Virus record (IMG/VR): IMGVR_UViG_3300047317_000385
Coordinates: 1-56,454 of that record
Length of the DNA: 56,454 nt
Direction: 5' to 3' (one strand)
Origin: a virus
Under the pieces are notes generated by a model. That model saw nothing but the letters and a program-made list of their open reading frames with translations, searched no databases and had not been told where the DNA came from. Both the position numbers and the translations under genes were made by a program. Within the stretch, counting starts at the first letter, position 1. The number at the start of each line of letters is the position of its first letter. This document shows positions 13,509 to 21,504 of this stretch, one piece after another.

Positions 13509-13663
13509 GGCACCTTCCGGCCCATGTACGGTTTGTTCGGCTGGAGCACCATCTTCCCGTGCTCGGGGCACTTCGGCGCCGGATCGTCCGCGCCAACGAA
13601 GATGCGGCGCGGCGGGTTGCAGTCCTTGTGCCCGCACACGAACGCGCGGCGAACTCGCTTCAT
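13505..13663 (-). CDS. Small zinc-ribbon-like protein, 52 aa
   Basis: ATG at 13663 overlaps the HNH gene stop. Seen: FVCGHKDC near the N terminus and PKCPEHGKM later, four Cys and His residues spaced like a zinc ribbon. Basic overall. Likely nucleic-acid binding by inference only. Confidence 0.65.
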   Translation of the reverse strand: MKRVRRAFVCGHKDCNPPRRIFVGADDPAPKCPEHGKMVLQPNKPYMGRKVP

Positions 13664-13980
13664 AGCAGTCTCCCGTCGTCGGGGTAGTAGCGGTCGAGAT
13701 AGGCCGCCATCTGAGGGGTCATGGTCAGGGTGACTTCGGCGTGCCGGCAGATCGAGCGGGGGAACCGCTTCGCGGCCGACGTGTGCGCGCTGTGGCACGG
13801 CGACGCGACCGCCACGACCGCATCGGGGTTGTCCACAAGCTCGGGGAAGCGTTGCTGCTGCCAAATGTGGTGCCATTCGGTCGCGCGGCGCCCGCACCCG
13901 CACACGCAAAGCCCGTCCGAGCGGGCGAGCGCGATGCTGGCGCTCTCCTCACTCAGACGGGGCTTCTGCGCAACAGGCAC
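13660..13980 (-). CDS. HNH-like endonuclease
   Basis: About 106 residues from GTG 13980, one base past the upstream stop; an in-frame ATG at 14010 is the alternative. Seen: DGLCVCGCGRRATEWHHIW, then DAVVAVASPCHSAHT, the CxxC...HH...CHxxH layout of small HNH nucleases. Known: HNH proteins of this size occur as phage packaging or recombination nucleases. It sits in the recombination block, not beside terminase. Confidence 0.75.
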   Translation of the reverse strand: MPVAQKPRLSEESASIALARSDGLCVCGCGRRATEWHHIWQQQRFPELVDNPDAVVAVASPCHSAHTSAAKRFPRSICRHAEVTLTMTPQMAAYLDRYYPDDGRLL

Positions 13981-13981
13981 G

Positions 13982-14815
13982 TCAGGCGGCCGGGACGCCC
14001 AGGTACACACGGCCGAAACCGCCCTCGGAGCCCAGGCGCTCCTTGACGGCCTTCATCACCTGCAACTCGACCTGATCCGGCCGGTCGAGCTTGTAGCCGA
14101 CCTTCAGCGCGCCCTCGCGGACCCGGTAGCGCAACCGCGCGACCAGCTCCGCCGGCTCCTCGCCGTAGAACGGCGCGACCCTCAACCTGAACTCCGAGGG
14201 TATCTCGACGCGGCCTTTCTGCGTGGTCGCTTCGGCCTTCACGTCCTCGATGTACGAGAACCCGACCGCGCCGTTGTCCAACCGGCCTTCAGCGCGCCAC
14301 GTCGCGTCCGTGCGACCCCGGATCGACTGCGCGATTTCCCACATGTCCGCGCTCGGCGGCTCGATGATCTCGAGCAGCCCGTCCTCGATATGCTCCGCAA
14401 AATCGAGCTGATCGAGGTACTGGCCATTCTTGCTCGTCCAGTGCTCCCACTCCGGGGTGCGGATCAGATCGCAGACCGCGCGGTGATCCCGCCAGCCCGC
14501 AGTCTCGCCGTCCGCGTCGTTGAATACCACGACGACACGGGCTTTGAGCTGATCGATCCACACCGTCGTGATCGTCTCGGCCGCGTGCTGCTTGCCGTAG
14601 TCGATCAGCGACGGGATATCCGCCAGCGTGTACGACCCGATCGTGCGGCGCGGCGTATCCTCAAACACGCTCGGATCCACGATCTCAGTGCGCCTGCCCT
14701 CCGGCAAGACGAACACGCCCGGCAAATCGCCCTTGCGGAGCGGAGTGGGCTCGGCGCTGTCGAGCGCCAGGTCGCGGATCGTCTCCGCTTCGGTCTTGGT
14801 GGGGAACTCACCCAT
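13982..14815 (-). CDS. DUF2303 family protein
   Basis: 277 residues, ATG at 14815 overlapping the upstream gene by eight bases. Seen: IPSLIDYGKQH, TTVWIDQLKARVVVVFND, WRDHRAVCDLIRTPEWEHW, QLDFAEHIED, AEATTQKGRVEIPSEF and FYGEEPAELVARLRYRV, the DUF2303 (YfdQ-like) pattern. Known: these lie in phage early regions with recombination genes; the activity is unknown. Confidence 0.88.
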   Translation of the reverse strand: MGEFPTKTEAETIRDLALDSAEPTPLRKGDLPGVFVLPEGRRTEIVDPSVFEDTPRRTIGSYTLADIPSLIDYGKQHAAETITTVWIDQLKARVVVVFNDADGETAGWRDHRAVCDLIRTPEWEHWTSKNGQYLDQLDFAEHIEDGLLEIIEPPSADMWEIAQSIRGRTDATWRAEGRLDNGAVGFSYIEDVKAEATTQKGRVEIPSEFRLRVAPFYGEEPAELVARLRYRVREGALKVGYKLDRPDQVELQVMKAVKERLGSEGGFGRVYLGVPAA

Positions 14816-15164
14816 TGGACGCCAACTCCTCTCCGCCGCCCTCGACCTGCTTCAGCGGGAACTCCGCCTGGCGCGGGTCTTGCCGGGACACGTTGCCGTC
14901 CTTGTCGGCGTAGAACATCGACGGTGCCGTGTCGTGCTCGGGCGCCACAGCCTTCGTGGTGTCGAACACCTGGATCATGCCGTCGCCCGCCGGCTTGATC
15001 TTCAGGTCGATCCGCAGCGAGCCCTGCTTGCCCGTCTCGAGCACCGCGGCGACGACCGCCGCGAGCTGCGTGGAGAGGTCGTCGTGCAACCCGCCCTTCC
15101 GCTGCTCGTGGAGGAACTGCGTGAACGGACGCGGCTCAGCCGCCGTGTCCTCGTTCTTCTTCAT
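14808..15164 (-). CDS. Companion protein of the DUF2303 gene
   Basis: 118 residues, ATG at 15164 after AAGGAG of a leader (15171-15193). Has FTQFLHEQRKGGLHDDLSTQLAAVVAAVLETGKQGSLRI and a DLKIKP strand, then an MFYADKDGNVSRQDPRQ segment. Known: a short gene of this kind often precedes DUF2303 in phages. Function unknown. It starts a new unit. Confidence 0.75.
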   Translation of the reverse strand: MKKNEDTAAEPRPFTQFLHEQRKGGLHDDLSTQLAAVVAAVLETGKQGSLRIDLKIKPAGDGMIQVFDTTKAVAPEHDTAPSMFYADKDGNVSRQDPRQAEFPLKQVEGGGEELASNG

Positions 15165-15221
15165 GGTCTGCTCCTTCGCTTGGGGATTGGGATGGTACGC
15201 CTGCCGATGACGGCAGCCGCC
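15165..15221 (-). promoter_or_regulatory. Terminator-like hairpin and leader
   Basis: CTGCCG (15201-15206) pairs with CGGCAG (15211-15216) over ATGA, just after the upstream gene ends. The leader ATCCCAATCCCCAAGCGAAG, ending in GGAG, follows before ATG 15164. No GGTTATTAT element was seen here. Confidence 0.45.
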
Positions 15222-15554
15222 CTACGAGAACTCGTCTACGACCTCCGTGCGCGTTTTGCGCTTGAGGATCTGGCACTCCTGCTTCGGGACGACCATGAAG
15301 GCACCCTGCGCCAGCGCCTCGTCGCCGCTGGTGGCCTTCCTGATCGCCTCCTTGCGGGACGCGGCCTGCACCGACTTGGGCTCCCCCTGCTGGGTATGGC
15401 CGAGCAGCGGCACCCACGCTTCCGTGCCTTTCTCGCCCTCCTGCTCCGGGCTGAACAAGGCCAGCCGGAACACGACGTACTCGGGTTTGTTCTTGCGACG
15501 CGGCTTCGCGTCGCCTGCTGGTGCTGCCATCTGCCCCTCCTTCTTCGGTGTCAT
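15222..15554 (-). CDS. Hypothetical protein, 110 aa
   Basis: ATG at 15554 overlaps the upstream stop as ATGA. After a basic N-terminal arm it has EYVVFRLALFSPEQ, WVPLLGHTQQGEPKSVQAASRKEAIRKA and GAFMVVPKQECQILKRKTRT. The VQAASRKEAIR motif with nearby strands recalls small phage proteins that carry a SPRY-like or DRBM-like fold, but I cannot assign it. Confidence 0.7.
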   Translation of the reverse strand: MTPKKEGQMAAPAGDAKPRRKNKPEYVVFRLALFSPEQEGEKGTEAWVPLLGHTQQGEPKSVQAASRKEAIRKATSGDEALAQGAFMVVPKQECQILKRKTRTEVVDEFS

Positions 15555-15751
15555 GTGTGTGCCTCCACGATCGCTTCGACCATCCGGCGCTCCGCCGTCA
15601 AGCTCTTGTTGCCGATCAACGGCCATTGCCGACCCGAAGGCGAGCGCAGCGCGCCGGGCTCACCGTCCTGCCGATGCCCGCACGCCGGGCATGGCGGCTC
15701 GGCGAAGGTCGTAGCCCGGTACTGCCAGCCCTCGGGTAGCTGCAAGCTCAT
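15551..15751 (-). CDS. Small protein with a CxxC pair, 66 aa
   Basis: ATG at 15751 overlaps the upstream stop. Seen: LPEGWQYRATTFAEPPCPACGHRQ, with one CxxC and a nearby His, then a helix (TAERRMVEAIVEAHT). Possibly half of a zinc site formed in a dimer or complex. Function unknown. Confidence 0.65.
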   Translation of the reverse strand: MSLQLPEGWQYRATTFAEPPCPACGHRQDGEPGALRSPSGRQWPLIGNKSLTAERRMVEAIVEAHT

Positions 15752-16158
15752 CGGCGCTCCGGCTGGTCTTGGGTGTCGAGGAACGACGCGCGCTTGGACC
15801 ACTCGATGAACTGCTCCAAGTCGCGCCGGTTTGCGGTGTGCCGCCAGATCGACTGCTGTGCAGCGTCGACCATGCCTTCCGCGAGGTTGCGCTTGAACTG
15901 CAACTCCGCCACGTGTTTGTCGCCGCGCGCCAGGTCGCGGGCGACCGTCGCGGGCTTCCCCGCCGCCTGCAACGTCGTGATCTCGCGCGCCAGCGCTTCG
16001 CGGTAGAGGCGTTCCGTTTCGGCGGCCTCGCGGTGGCGCTGCGCCAGCATCTTCTCCGCCTCGTGTTGCTGGTCGGCCTCGACTCGATGCACCGTCACCG
16101 CCGTGATGTAGTCCATAGGCTCCCGCGTGTCGCGCAGGCGCACACCCTGTTGACTCAT
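15748..16158 (-). CDS. Helical hypothetical protein, 136 aa
   Basis: ATG at 16158 overlaps the upstream stop. Long charged helices (HRVEADQQHEAEKMLAQRHREAAETERLY, DLARGDKHVAELQFKRNLAEG) predict a coiled coil. It lies between the CxxC proteins and the exonuclease and may be part of a recombination complex, but no family is recognised. Confidence 0.7.
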   Translation of the reverse strand: MSQQGVRLRDTREPMDYITAVTVHRVEADQQHEAEKMLAQRHREAAETERLYREALAREITTLQAAGKPATVARDLARGDKHVAELQFKRNLAEGMVDAAQQSIWRHTANRRDLEQFIEWSKRASFLDTQDQPERR

Positions 16159-16523
16159 GCTGCCTGGACCTCCTGCTCGTCATCGTTCCCGAAGTGATGG
16201 CAGCGCACCGGGCCGTCCTGCACCCGCACGAACGCCCGGCCACAATCGCCCCGGCACATCATCGGCAGCCGCAACGTCAACGTCGTCTCGGCACCGCAGG
16301 GACAGCTCACCGTGGGCGGATCGCCCGCCAGGTGCGAGTCGGGGACCACCTTTTCGAAGCTCTCCCACGTCGGCCGGCGCCTGATCGCGCGCGGCAACAG
16401 CGGCATGAACGACTCGCGGCGGGAGCGCTCGCGCTCGCGCTCTTTGCGGTCCAGGCGGTCAGCGATGGACGCCAGCATGTCTCTCTGCTCGATCAGCAGC
16501 TCGTCACGCTCACCTTGCTTCAT
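16155..16523 (-). CDS. Zinc-binding hypothetical protein, 122 aa
   Basis: I use ATG 16523, overlapping the exonuclease stop, rather than an upstream frame with no start signal. The N-terminal half is charged and helical (ERDELLIEQRDMLASIADRLDRKERERER). The C-terminal half has VSCPCGAETTL, RGDCGRAFVRV and VRCHHFG, five Cys and two His in a zinc-ribbon-like layout. Likely nucleic-acid binding by inference. Confidence 0.7.
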   Translation of the reverse strand: MKQGERDELLIEQRDMLASIADRLDRKERERERSRRESFMPLLPRAIRRRPTWESFEKVVPDSHLAGDPPTVSCPCGAETTLTLRLPMMCRGDCGRAFVRVQDGPVRCHHFGNDDEQEVQAA

Positions 16524-17461
16524 GCTGCCGCCCTGATCTTCCGGTCGGCTTTCGCGGCGCTGTCGATCCGCGCCGCCCGCCGGTACACGTCCACGGCCCC
16601 CATGAAGTCCTCCGCGGTCGCCTGACCCGGCACGAGCTCCCAGCCACCGTCCCCATCCACCTGAAGGATCCACGCCGCGTCGCACGATCCGATCCCGCAG
16701 ACCTCGCAGCAGTGCCCGTAGCCCGCGATCTGAACATGATGCTTGAGCGGGATGAATCCGCTCGTCTTGGCGTCCAGGAGCAGCATCGAGGGATTATCCT
16801 CGCCGACGATCTGAATTGCCCTGCACGGGCACGTAGGGCGCCCGCAGCGGGCTTGCAAGCGCCCGCGCCAGTCAAACCGACCGGCGATGCCCAGCTCGGC
16901 GTCCAGCACGACCTTCTCGGCCTGGAACGTCTCGGGCATGTGCTCCAACCAGAACGCCTCGACGCCGCGCGCGTAGCCCTGCTCATCCTCAGTCATCTCG
17001 TCATGTGCAGACACCGGCTTGCCGAGCGCCAGCTCGTACAGCGAATGCTTGTGCACGTTCGTCCCGCGCTCCGCCGCCTGGTCGCGTATGTCGTTGAACG
17101 TCAGCGAGTCGCGCTCGAGCGCCTTCCAGATCGTCTCGGCGTCGAGCAGCCACGTAAGCTCGTCGCGCAAGTTCAGGGTCGGGTCCTCGTCGCACATGTT
17201 GAGCGCGCAGTTCACGAGCTCCGCGATCCCGATGCCGTTGGTCTTGGCTGCCCAGCGCATCAGAGCGTCCGGCTGGAAGTCGAACGGTGACGCCGCGGTG
17301 CTCACGCCCGTCAGCCGGCCGACGCCCTTCCAGTCGCCCTCGGGGTCGCGCTTGCGCTTCGGCTCGACGCCCAACCAATAGCTGTGGTCACTGTCTCGGT
17401 ACCAGCACTCGGACCCGTTGGGCATCGTGTGGCGCTCGAAGTCCAGCTCTGCGTAGCTCAT
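16520..17461 (-). CDS. PD-(D/E)XK nuclease, Cas4/RecB-like
   Basis: 313 residues, ATG at 17461. Seen: RGTNVHKHSLYELA (the family's conserved His), then EKVVLDAELGIAGRFDW, SMLLLDAKTSG (D...DAK catalytic core) and LKHHVQIAGYGHCCEVCG. Cysteines at CGRPTCPC and CCEVCGIGSC could bind metal. Known: this fold acts as a 5'-3' exonuclease that makes single strands for annealing proteins. Inferred: partner of the ERF protein encoded 3.3 kb upstream. Confidence 0.85.
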   Translation of the reverse strand: MSYAELDFERHTMPNGSECWYRDSDHSYWLGVEPKRKRDPEGDWKGVGRLTGVSTAASPFDFQPDALMRWAAKTNGIGIAELVNCALNMCDEDPTLNLRDELTWLLDAETIWKALERDSLTFNDIRDQAAERGTNVHKHSLYELALGKPVSAHDEMTEDEQGYARGVEAFWLEHMPETFQAEKVVLDAELGIAGRFDWRGRLQARCGRPTCPCRAIQIVGEDNPSMLLLDAKTSGFIPLKHHVQIAGYGHCCEVCGIGSCDAAWILQVDGDGGWELVPGQATAEDFMGAVDVYRRAARIDSAAKADRKIRAAA

Positions 17462-19278
17462 GACTCGTCCAGGACCGCGGCGACGCGCCGCACGAGCTCG
17501 GTCATCACGGGCGGCGTCACAGCGTTGCCGTACTGCGCCATCCGCTCCCGCTTGTTGCCCACCACGACGTACTCTCCCTCGTGAGGATGGTCGACCATCA
17601 CCATCGCCCCGGCGATCTCATGCAGCGCGAACATCCGGAAGCCGCAAGCGTCGATCTCGCTGTCCGTGAAAACCACCGCCGCGCGGTCCCTCGTCGTCAG
17701 CGTCGGCACCGCCTCCCGGTCGGTCAGGATCGTCTCGTTGCCGCGAGCGTAAGGCACAAGGATCGACTGATGGCCGCGCGTAGCGAGCGTCCTGACCGGC
17801 TCGTGATCGGGCGTACACATCTGTCCGTTTGCGCCGTCGTTGTTGCGCATGATGACCGCGTGGTGCTGACCGCGGGCTCGCACCGTATGAACGGGAGCCT
17901 CGCCGCTTTTCACGGTGCCGTGCTGCTGCATCTCGACCACGCCCAGCGTCTCGCCCGTGCAGACGGTCGGACTGGACGACTCCCCGGCAGGCTTTGGAAC
18001 GCCGTGCATCCGGTTCGCCATCACGAGCGCCAAGCCCCCTTCGGTGCGGAGCGTCTGCGTTGGGGCCTCATCCACGGATCGCGGCACGTTGTTCTCGGTG
18101 TTCGCCATCACCAGCCCGGAGCGCGTTGTGGTCGTCTGCGTCGGGACCGGCTGAGTCGCGGCATCACGAGTATCCACGCCTCCCATCGGCGGCAAGACAA
18201 GGGCCTGCTCGAGCGTGCCGTGAACGGTCGCCAACGGCTGCTCGCCCGCATCCTTCGCTCGGTTGCCGGGCGTCCGCTCATACGTGTTGCCCGCCACCGG
18301 AGTGACCATCGCCATGTCGTGACGCTTTGTCAGGGTAACGACCGGCAGCGTCAACGGCTTTGGTACGCCGCCGTGCGTCAGCCGGATCGCAAACGGTTCG
18401 CTCGCCAGCCGTTCAAGGCCGCGCCGAATCCGCTCCCGCGTGTTCTTCGCCAGCGGCTTCGCTCGCTCGCCGATCAAGGGCGCGGGCAAGCCCCAGTCGA
18501 TGATCGACGCTGCGGGGAAAGCACCGGGGATCACACTCCGATTGCACACCGGGCACCCGTAGAAGTATTGGATGCCGTAGCGACCCCACAAGGGACGATC
18601 AGGTCGCTTCCACACCTGCCGCCCATCCACCAGCTTCGAGCATGACGGGCACCACGATCGCGGCTCGAAACGCAGATCGGGCCTACGCATCCCTCTGAGC
18701 CAGAACACGACGTACATGCGGTCGCGCGACTGCGGCGTAGGCGGACAGAACATCGAGTTCAAGAACACGATCTCGCTCTCGTAGCCGAGCGCGCCGAGCG
18801 CCTGTCTCCATGCCGCGAACAGGCCGCCGTCGTCGTTGTGGCCCCACCGGAAAGCATCGACCACGTTCTCCACGATGATCGCCTTGTACGGTCGCCCCTT
18901 CTGGTGCTTCTGCTCGGCGAACCGGACCACGTCCCACATCGTCGCCCGGGAGCGTTCCTGCTCAGCATCGCCAGCAGGCCCATCCTCGAACAGCGACGCT
19001 GCCCGTGGCTTCCGGCGCTGCGATCCCTTCGCGAGCGAGTGGTTCGTACACTCGGGGCTCGCCATGAGGATGTCCGAGTCGGGGTAGCGCTTGATCTGCG
19101 CCGTGGTCAGGGACGCGACATCCTCACAGTCGTGGTCGGCGTGCTGGAAGTTGGTGGCGTGCGTCTCGATCGCGCGCTGCCAGTGGTTCAAGCCCAATCG
19201 GAGTTGCCCGCCGGCGAGCTCGAATCCAATGCTCGAGCCGCCAGCCCCGCAGAACAGGTCGGTAGCGGTGAAGCTCAT
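17458..19278 (-). CDS. DNA cytosine-5 methyltransferase
   Basis: 606 residues, ATG at 19278. Transfers a methyl group from SAM to cytosine C5. Motif I: ATDLFCGAGGSS. Motif IV is ASPECTNHS, with the catalytic Cys in SPEC rather than the usual PC. Motif VI: VENVVDAF. Motif VIII: QSRDRMYVVF. Motif X: YGNAVTPP near the C terminus. A CPSC...CPVC zinc-like insertion follows motif VIII. The long region between VIII and X holds about six degenerate repeats of 25-30 residues with P-T-x-T followed by a hydrophobic strand; this is the expected target-recognition region. Role: self-protection against restriction, or a second modification beside 7-deazaguanine. No cognate restriction enzyme is nearby. Confidence 0.92.
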   Translation of the reverse strand: MSFTATDLFCGAGGSSIGFELAGGQLRLGLNHWQRAIETHATNFQHADHDCEDVASLTTAQIKRYPDSDILMASPECTNHSLAKGSQRRKPRAASLFEDGPAGDAEQERSRATMWDVVRFAEQKHQKGRPYKAIIVENVVDAFRWGHNDDGGLFAAWRQALGALGYESEIVFLNSMFCPPTPQSRDRMYVVFWLRGMRRPDLRFEPRSWCPSCSKLVDGRQVWKRPDRPLWGRYGIQYFYGCPVCNRSVIPGAFPAASIIDWGLPAPLIGERAKPLAKNTRERIRRGLERLASEPFAIRLTHGGVPKPLTLPVVTLTKRHDMAMVTPVAGNTYERTPGNRAKDAGEQPLATVHGTLEQALVLPPMGGVDTRDAATQPVPTQTTTTRSGLVMANTENNVPRSVDEAPTQTLRTEGGLALVMANRMHGVPKPAGESSSPTVCTGETLGVVEMQQHGTVKSGEAPVHTVRARGQHHAVIMRNNDGANGQMCTPDHEPVRTLATRGHQSILVPYARGNETILTDREAVPTLTTRDRAAVVFTDSEIDACGFRMFALHEIAGAMVMVDHPHEGEYVVVGNKRERMAQYGNAVTPPVMTELVRRVAAVLDES

Positions 19279-19454
19279 GCCGTGCCAGCCCCAATCTGCA
19301 AGTACCGACGCTCGCTGACGATCGCCTCGACCGCCGCGGTGCAGCGCTCGCGCAGCTCGTCCGCCAGCACATCATCTTCCCGGTCGCGCTCGCTGTTGTG
19401 GCGGGACACGCGCCAGTAGACGTGCAGGTCGAGTTTCCCCGCGTCGTAGCCCAT
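19275..19454 (-). CDS. Small hypothetical protein, 59 aa
   Basis: ATG at 19454 shares its A with the upstream TGA, and the stop overlaps the methyltransferase start. Seen: LDLHVYWRVSRHNSERDREDDVLADELRERCTAAVEAI. Charged and helical. Function unknown; co-translated with the methyltransferase. Confidence 0.65.
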   Translation of the reverse strand: MGYDAGKLDLHVYWRVSRHNSERDREDDVLADELRERCTAAVEAIVSERRYLQIGAGTA

Positions 19455-19882
19455 CAGCTCAGCTTGTGCTGGTCGGTCGCGGACGACGACTTGCACATCC
19501 CGTCGTGGCCCTCGGGAAGCTCACAGCACGGATCGTAGGTGTCGGTACCCGAGCCGACCATGATCCGGCCACACACCTCAATCCCGCTCGCCCCTCCTGG
19601 TCCGTGGCCTGACTGAGGAGAGGCAACGAGAGCATCGACAGCTAGGCCACAGACGCCCTCAACATCCCAGTCAGCACCGTCGTACACCGCAATCGCCTCC
19701 AGCGCCTCTCGTAGTGCACGCTCGCGTTTTTCGGCTTGAGCCAGTCCCGAGTGCTGCTCGTAGTAGTCGCGGGCAGCGCGCCAACCAGCGCGCCATGCTG
19801 GACGTTGCAACGATACGTTTGTGAACGGCGGCTCTAGACGGCTCATCGCCTCGCGCTCGCCGGGTGTCAGGAATCGGCTCAT
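19454..19882 (-). CDS. Hypothetical protein with C-terminal Cys cluster
   Basis: 142 residues, ATG at 19882 overlapping the Toprim gene stop. N-terminal helices (EREAMSRLEPPF, WRAGWRAARDYYEQH, KRERALREALEAIAVYDGAD) are followed by EVCGRIM, DPCCELPEGHDGMCK, a Cys/His group like the small zinc-binding tails found in other actinophage proteins. No function assigned. Confidence 0.7.
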   Translation of the reverse strand: MSRFLTPGEREAMSRLEPPFTNVSLQRPAWRAGWRAARDYYEQHSGLAQAEKRERALREALEAIAVYDGADWDVEGVCGLAVDALVASPQSGHGPGGASGIEVCGRIMVGSGTDTYDPCCELPEGHDGMCKSSSATDQHKLS

Positions 19883-20784
19883 GACAGGAACTCCTTGACC
19901 TCGCCCCAGCGCTCGCTCGCAGCGTTCAAGACCTCGCGCTCAGCTTCCTGTTCGTCCACTTTCTCCTGCCACAGATCAGCGTCGCGGTGACGAGCGACGG
20001 TGTCCCGGATCAGGCCGACGAGGACGGTCGGCTCGAGCGCGTCAAGCTCCCACGACGAGCGGCCGAAGCGCTGGATGTAGCCGGCGGCGCGACTGTCGGA
20101 GAGCTTCGCGGGGTTCGGCGGCGGGTCGTACTGCTCGACCTGATCGTTGTTCAGCGCGATCCGTTCGACCGTGACCTCGTAGGGCTCCATGAACATCGCC
20201 AGGCGGTCCTCTATGTCCCTGGTCATGTCGATCCCGGAAGGGTCGTGGTCGCCCAAGTGAACGATGACCGCGCGCCGGCCGCCCTGCACCCGTTTGGCGA
20301 GGCGTTGCGCGGCGCCCCACACCTCCGACTGGCTGGTGTAGCCCCTGCACGAGAAGTACGGCACGTCCTCGCCAGGGCAGCACGACTGCAACACGCCGAC
20401 CAGCGCGTCCTTCTCGATCCAGACCTCGACGTAGTTCTCCTGGTCCGCCCACTTGTCGAGCGCGAAGCTCTGCGCCGCAGACTCGATGATCGACGCGGGA
20501 TCGGTCCAGTGCGACGGGCTGCGCACGTTGCGGGTGCGGTCCACGATGAAGTGCCAGTCCAGCAGGCCCGCCAAGCGCGCGTCGTTGACGATCGAGCCGA
20601 GCCGCTTGTACGACCGTTCGGTGTTCGGCATCAGATCGCGCGAGACGAACTGGTAGAACAACTGGCGCAGCGTCAGGTCGTAGCCCTGCGCCTGGTAGCT
20701 CTCACAGATCGCGTTCGCGTGGTCGATCACGCCCAGCGAGTCGTCGCTGAAGTTCCTGACGATGTAGGCCATGCGCGGGCTCAT
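19879..20784 (-). CDS. Toprim-domain protein, topoisomerase VI A / Spo11-like
   Basis: 301 residues, ATG at 20784 overlapping the ERF stop. Seen: DLTLRQLFYQFVSRDL, like the winged-helix T-x-R-x-L/I-Y-Y region of topoisomerase VI A relatives, although the residue at the Spo11 catalytic Tyr position must be checked. The Toprim part has EVWIEKDALVGVL with the acidic Glu and VIVHLGDHDPSGIDM with the DxD pair. Known: Toprim proteins bind two metals and act on DNA phosphodiester bonds. Inferred: a DNA-cutting or nicking role beside ERF and the exonuclease. Primase-type Toprim is less likely because no zinc or helicase domain is present. Confidence 0.75.
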   Translation of the reverse strand: MSPRMAYIVRNFSDDSLGVIDHANAICESYQAQGYDLTLRQLFYQFVSRDLMPNTERSYKRLGSIVNDARLAGLLDWHFIVDRTRNVRSPSHWTDPASIIESAAQSFALDKWADQENYVEVWIEKDALVGVLQSCCPGEDVPYFSCRGYTSQSEVWGAAQRLAKRVQGGRRAVIVHLGDHDPSGIDMTRDIEDRLAMFMEPYEVTVERIALNNDQVEQYDPPPNPAKLSDSRAAGYIQRFGRSSWELDALEPTVLVGLIRDTVARHRDADLWQEKVDEQEAEREVLNAASERWGEVKEFLS

Positions 20785-21458
20785 GCGTCCAGCGCCTCGG
20801 CCGCCTTCTTGGCGATCCAGTCAGCGAGTTTCGCGGCCTGCGCCGCGTTCAGCTTGCACAGCGCCTTCTCCGCGTCCGCCTTGGTCGAGCAGTCGCCAGC
20901 GTCGGCGCCGAGGACATGCGACGCGGCGAGTTGCAGCCGGTCGGTCACGCTCGCACGGTTCGCGGCGTCCCACAACTCCCCGGCCTTGACCTTCGTGATC
21001 TTCCGGGCCTGCGCGCCGCGCGCGGGCTGCGCGCCGTCGCCCTGCATCTGCCCGTCCTCGTCCTTATCAGGACTGAGGTTGAGTGCCGCGATCAGCGCGT
21101 ACCGCCGCGCATAGCTGATCCCGCCGCCCTGGTCTTGCGGGCCGGCGCTCCCGGGCAGCATGAGCAACATCTGGCCCGCCCGCTTCTCTTTGCTCGGGAC
21201 GTGCTCCAGCTCGTAGTCGAGCGCGGGCTTCCCGTCCGGGCTGATCGACGGCCACGCCGTCCACAGCAGTTTGAGCTCTGAGAGGAGCGGGCGCAGCGTC
21301 TCGTTCAGCTTCCCGAGCGTCGTGTAGCCGTACTTGTATTTGCCGCCCGTTTTCGTCGGCACGTCGGCCGTGGCGTCCTTTACGACCTTCGGCGCGCGCT
21401 CCTGGACGACAAGCAGCGCGTCACTAAGAGATTCCGGCTGTACTGCGGATTCCGACAT
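20781..21458 (-). CDS. erf: ERF-family single-strand annealing protein
   Basis: 225 residues, ATG at 21458. Seen: KVVKDATADV, YKYGYTTLGKLNETLRPLLSELKLLWTAWPSI, then YELEHVPSKEKRAGQMLLMLP and the signature GGGISYARRYALIAALNLSPDKDEDGQ. The C-terminal part is a helical domain rich in Lys and Ala. Known: ERF proteins anneal complementary single strands during phage recombination and circularisation. First gene of the long DNA-metabolism run, with leader and promoter element upstream. Confidence 0.92.
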   Translation of the reverse strand: MSESAVQPESLSDALLVVQERAPKVVKDATADVPTKTGGKYKYGYTTLGKLNETLRPLLSELKLLWTAWPSISPDGKPALDYELEHVPSKEKRAGQMLLMLPGSAGPQDQGGGISYARRYALIAALNLSPDKDEDGQMQGDGAQPARGAQARKITKVKAGELWDAANRASVTDRLQLAASHVLGADAGDCSTKADAEKALCKLNAAQAAKLADWIAKKAAEALDA

Positions 21459-21464
21459 GATGAG

Positions 21465-21504
21465 CCCTCCAGCGGTTGGGATAAGCCGCTAGGCATAATA
21501 ACCG
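21465..21504 (-). promoter_or_regulatory. Promoter element and leader of the erf operon
   Basis: CGGTTATTATGC at 21493-21504 on the minus strand is followed by the leader ATCCCAACCGCTGGAGGG (21465-21482) and ATG 21458. GCAAATTGCGGGCTG further upstream matches the DUF932 promoter region, so the two promoters seem to share an upstream block. Confidence 0.65.

Noticed and set aside
17500-18350. Repeats in the methyltransferase as a CRISPR or tandem DNA array
   Set aside because: The similarity is at the protein level and degenerate; there is no regular DNA repeat. No CRISPR array was seen anywhere in the window.
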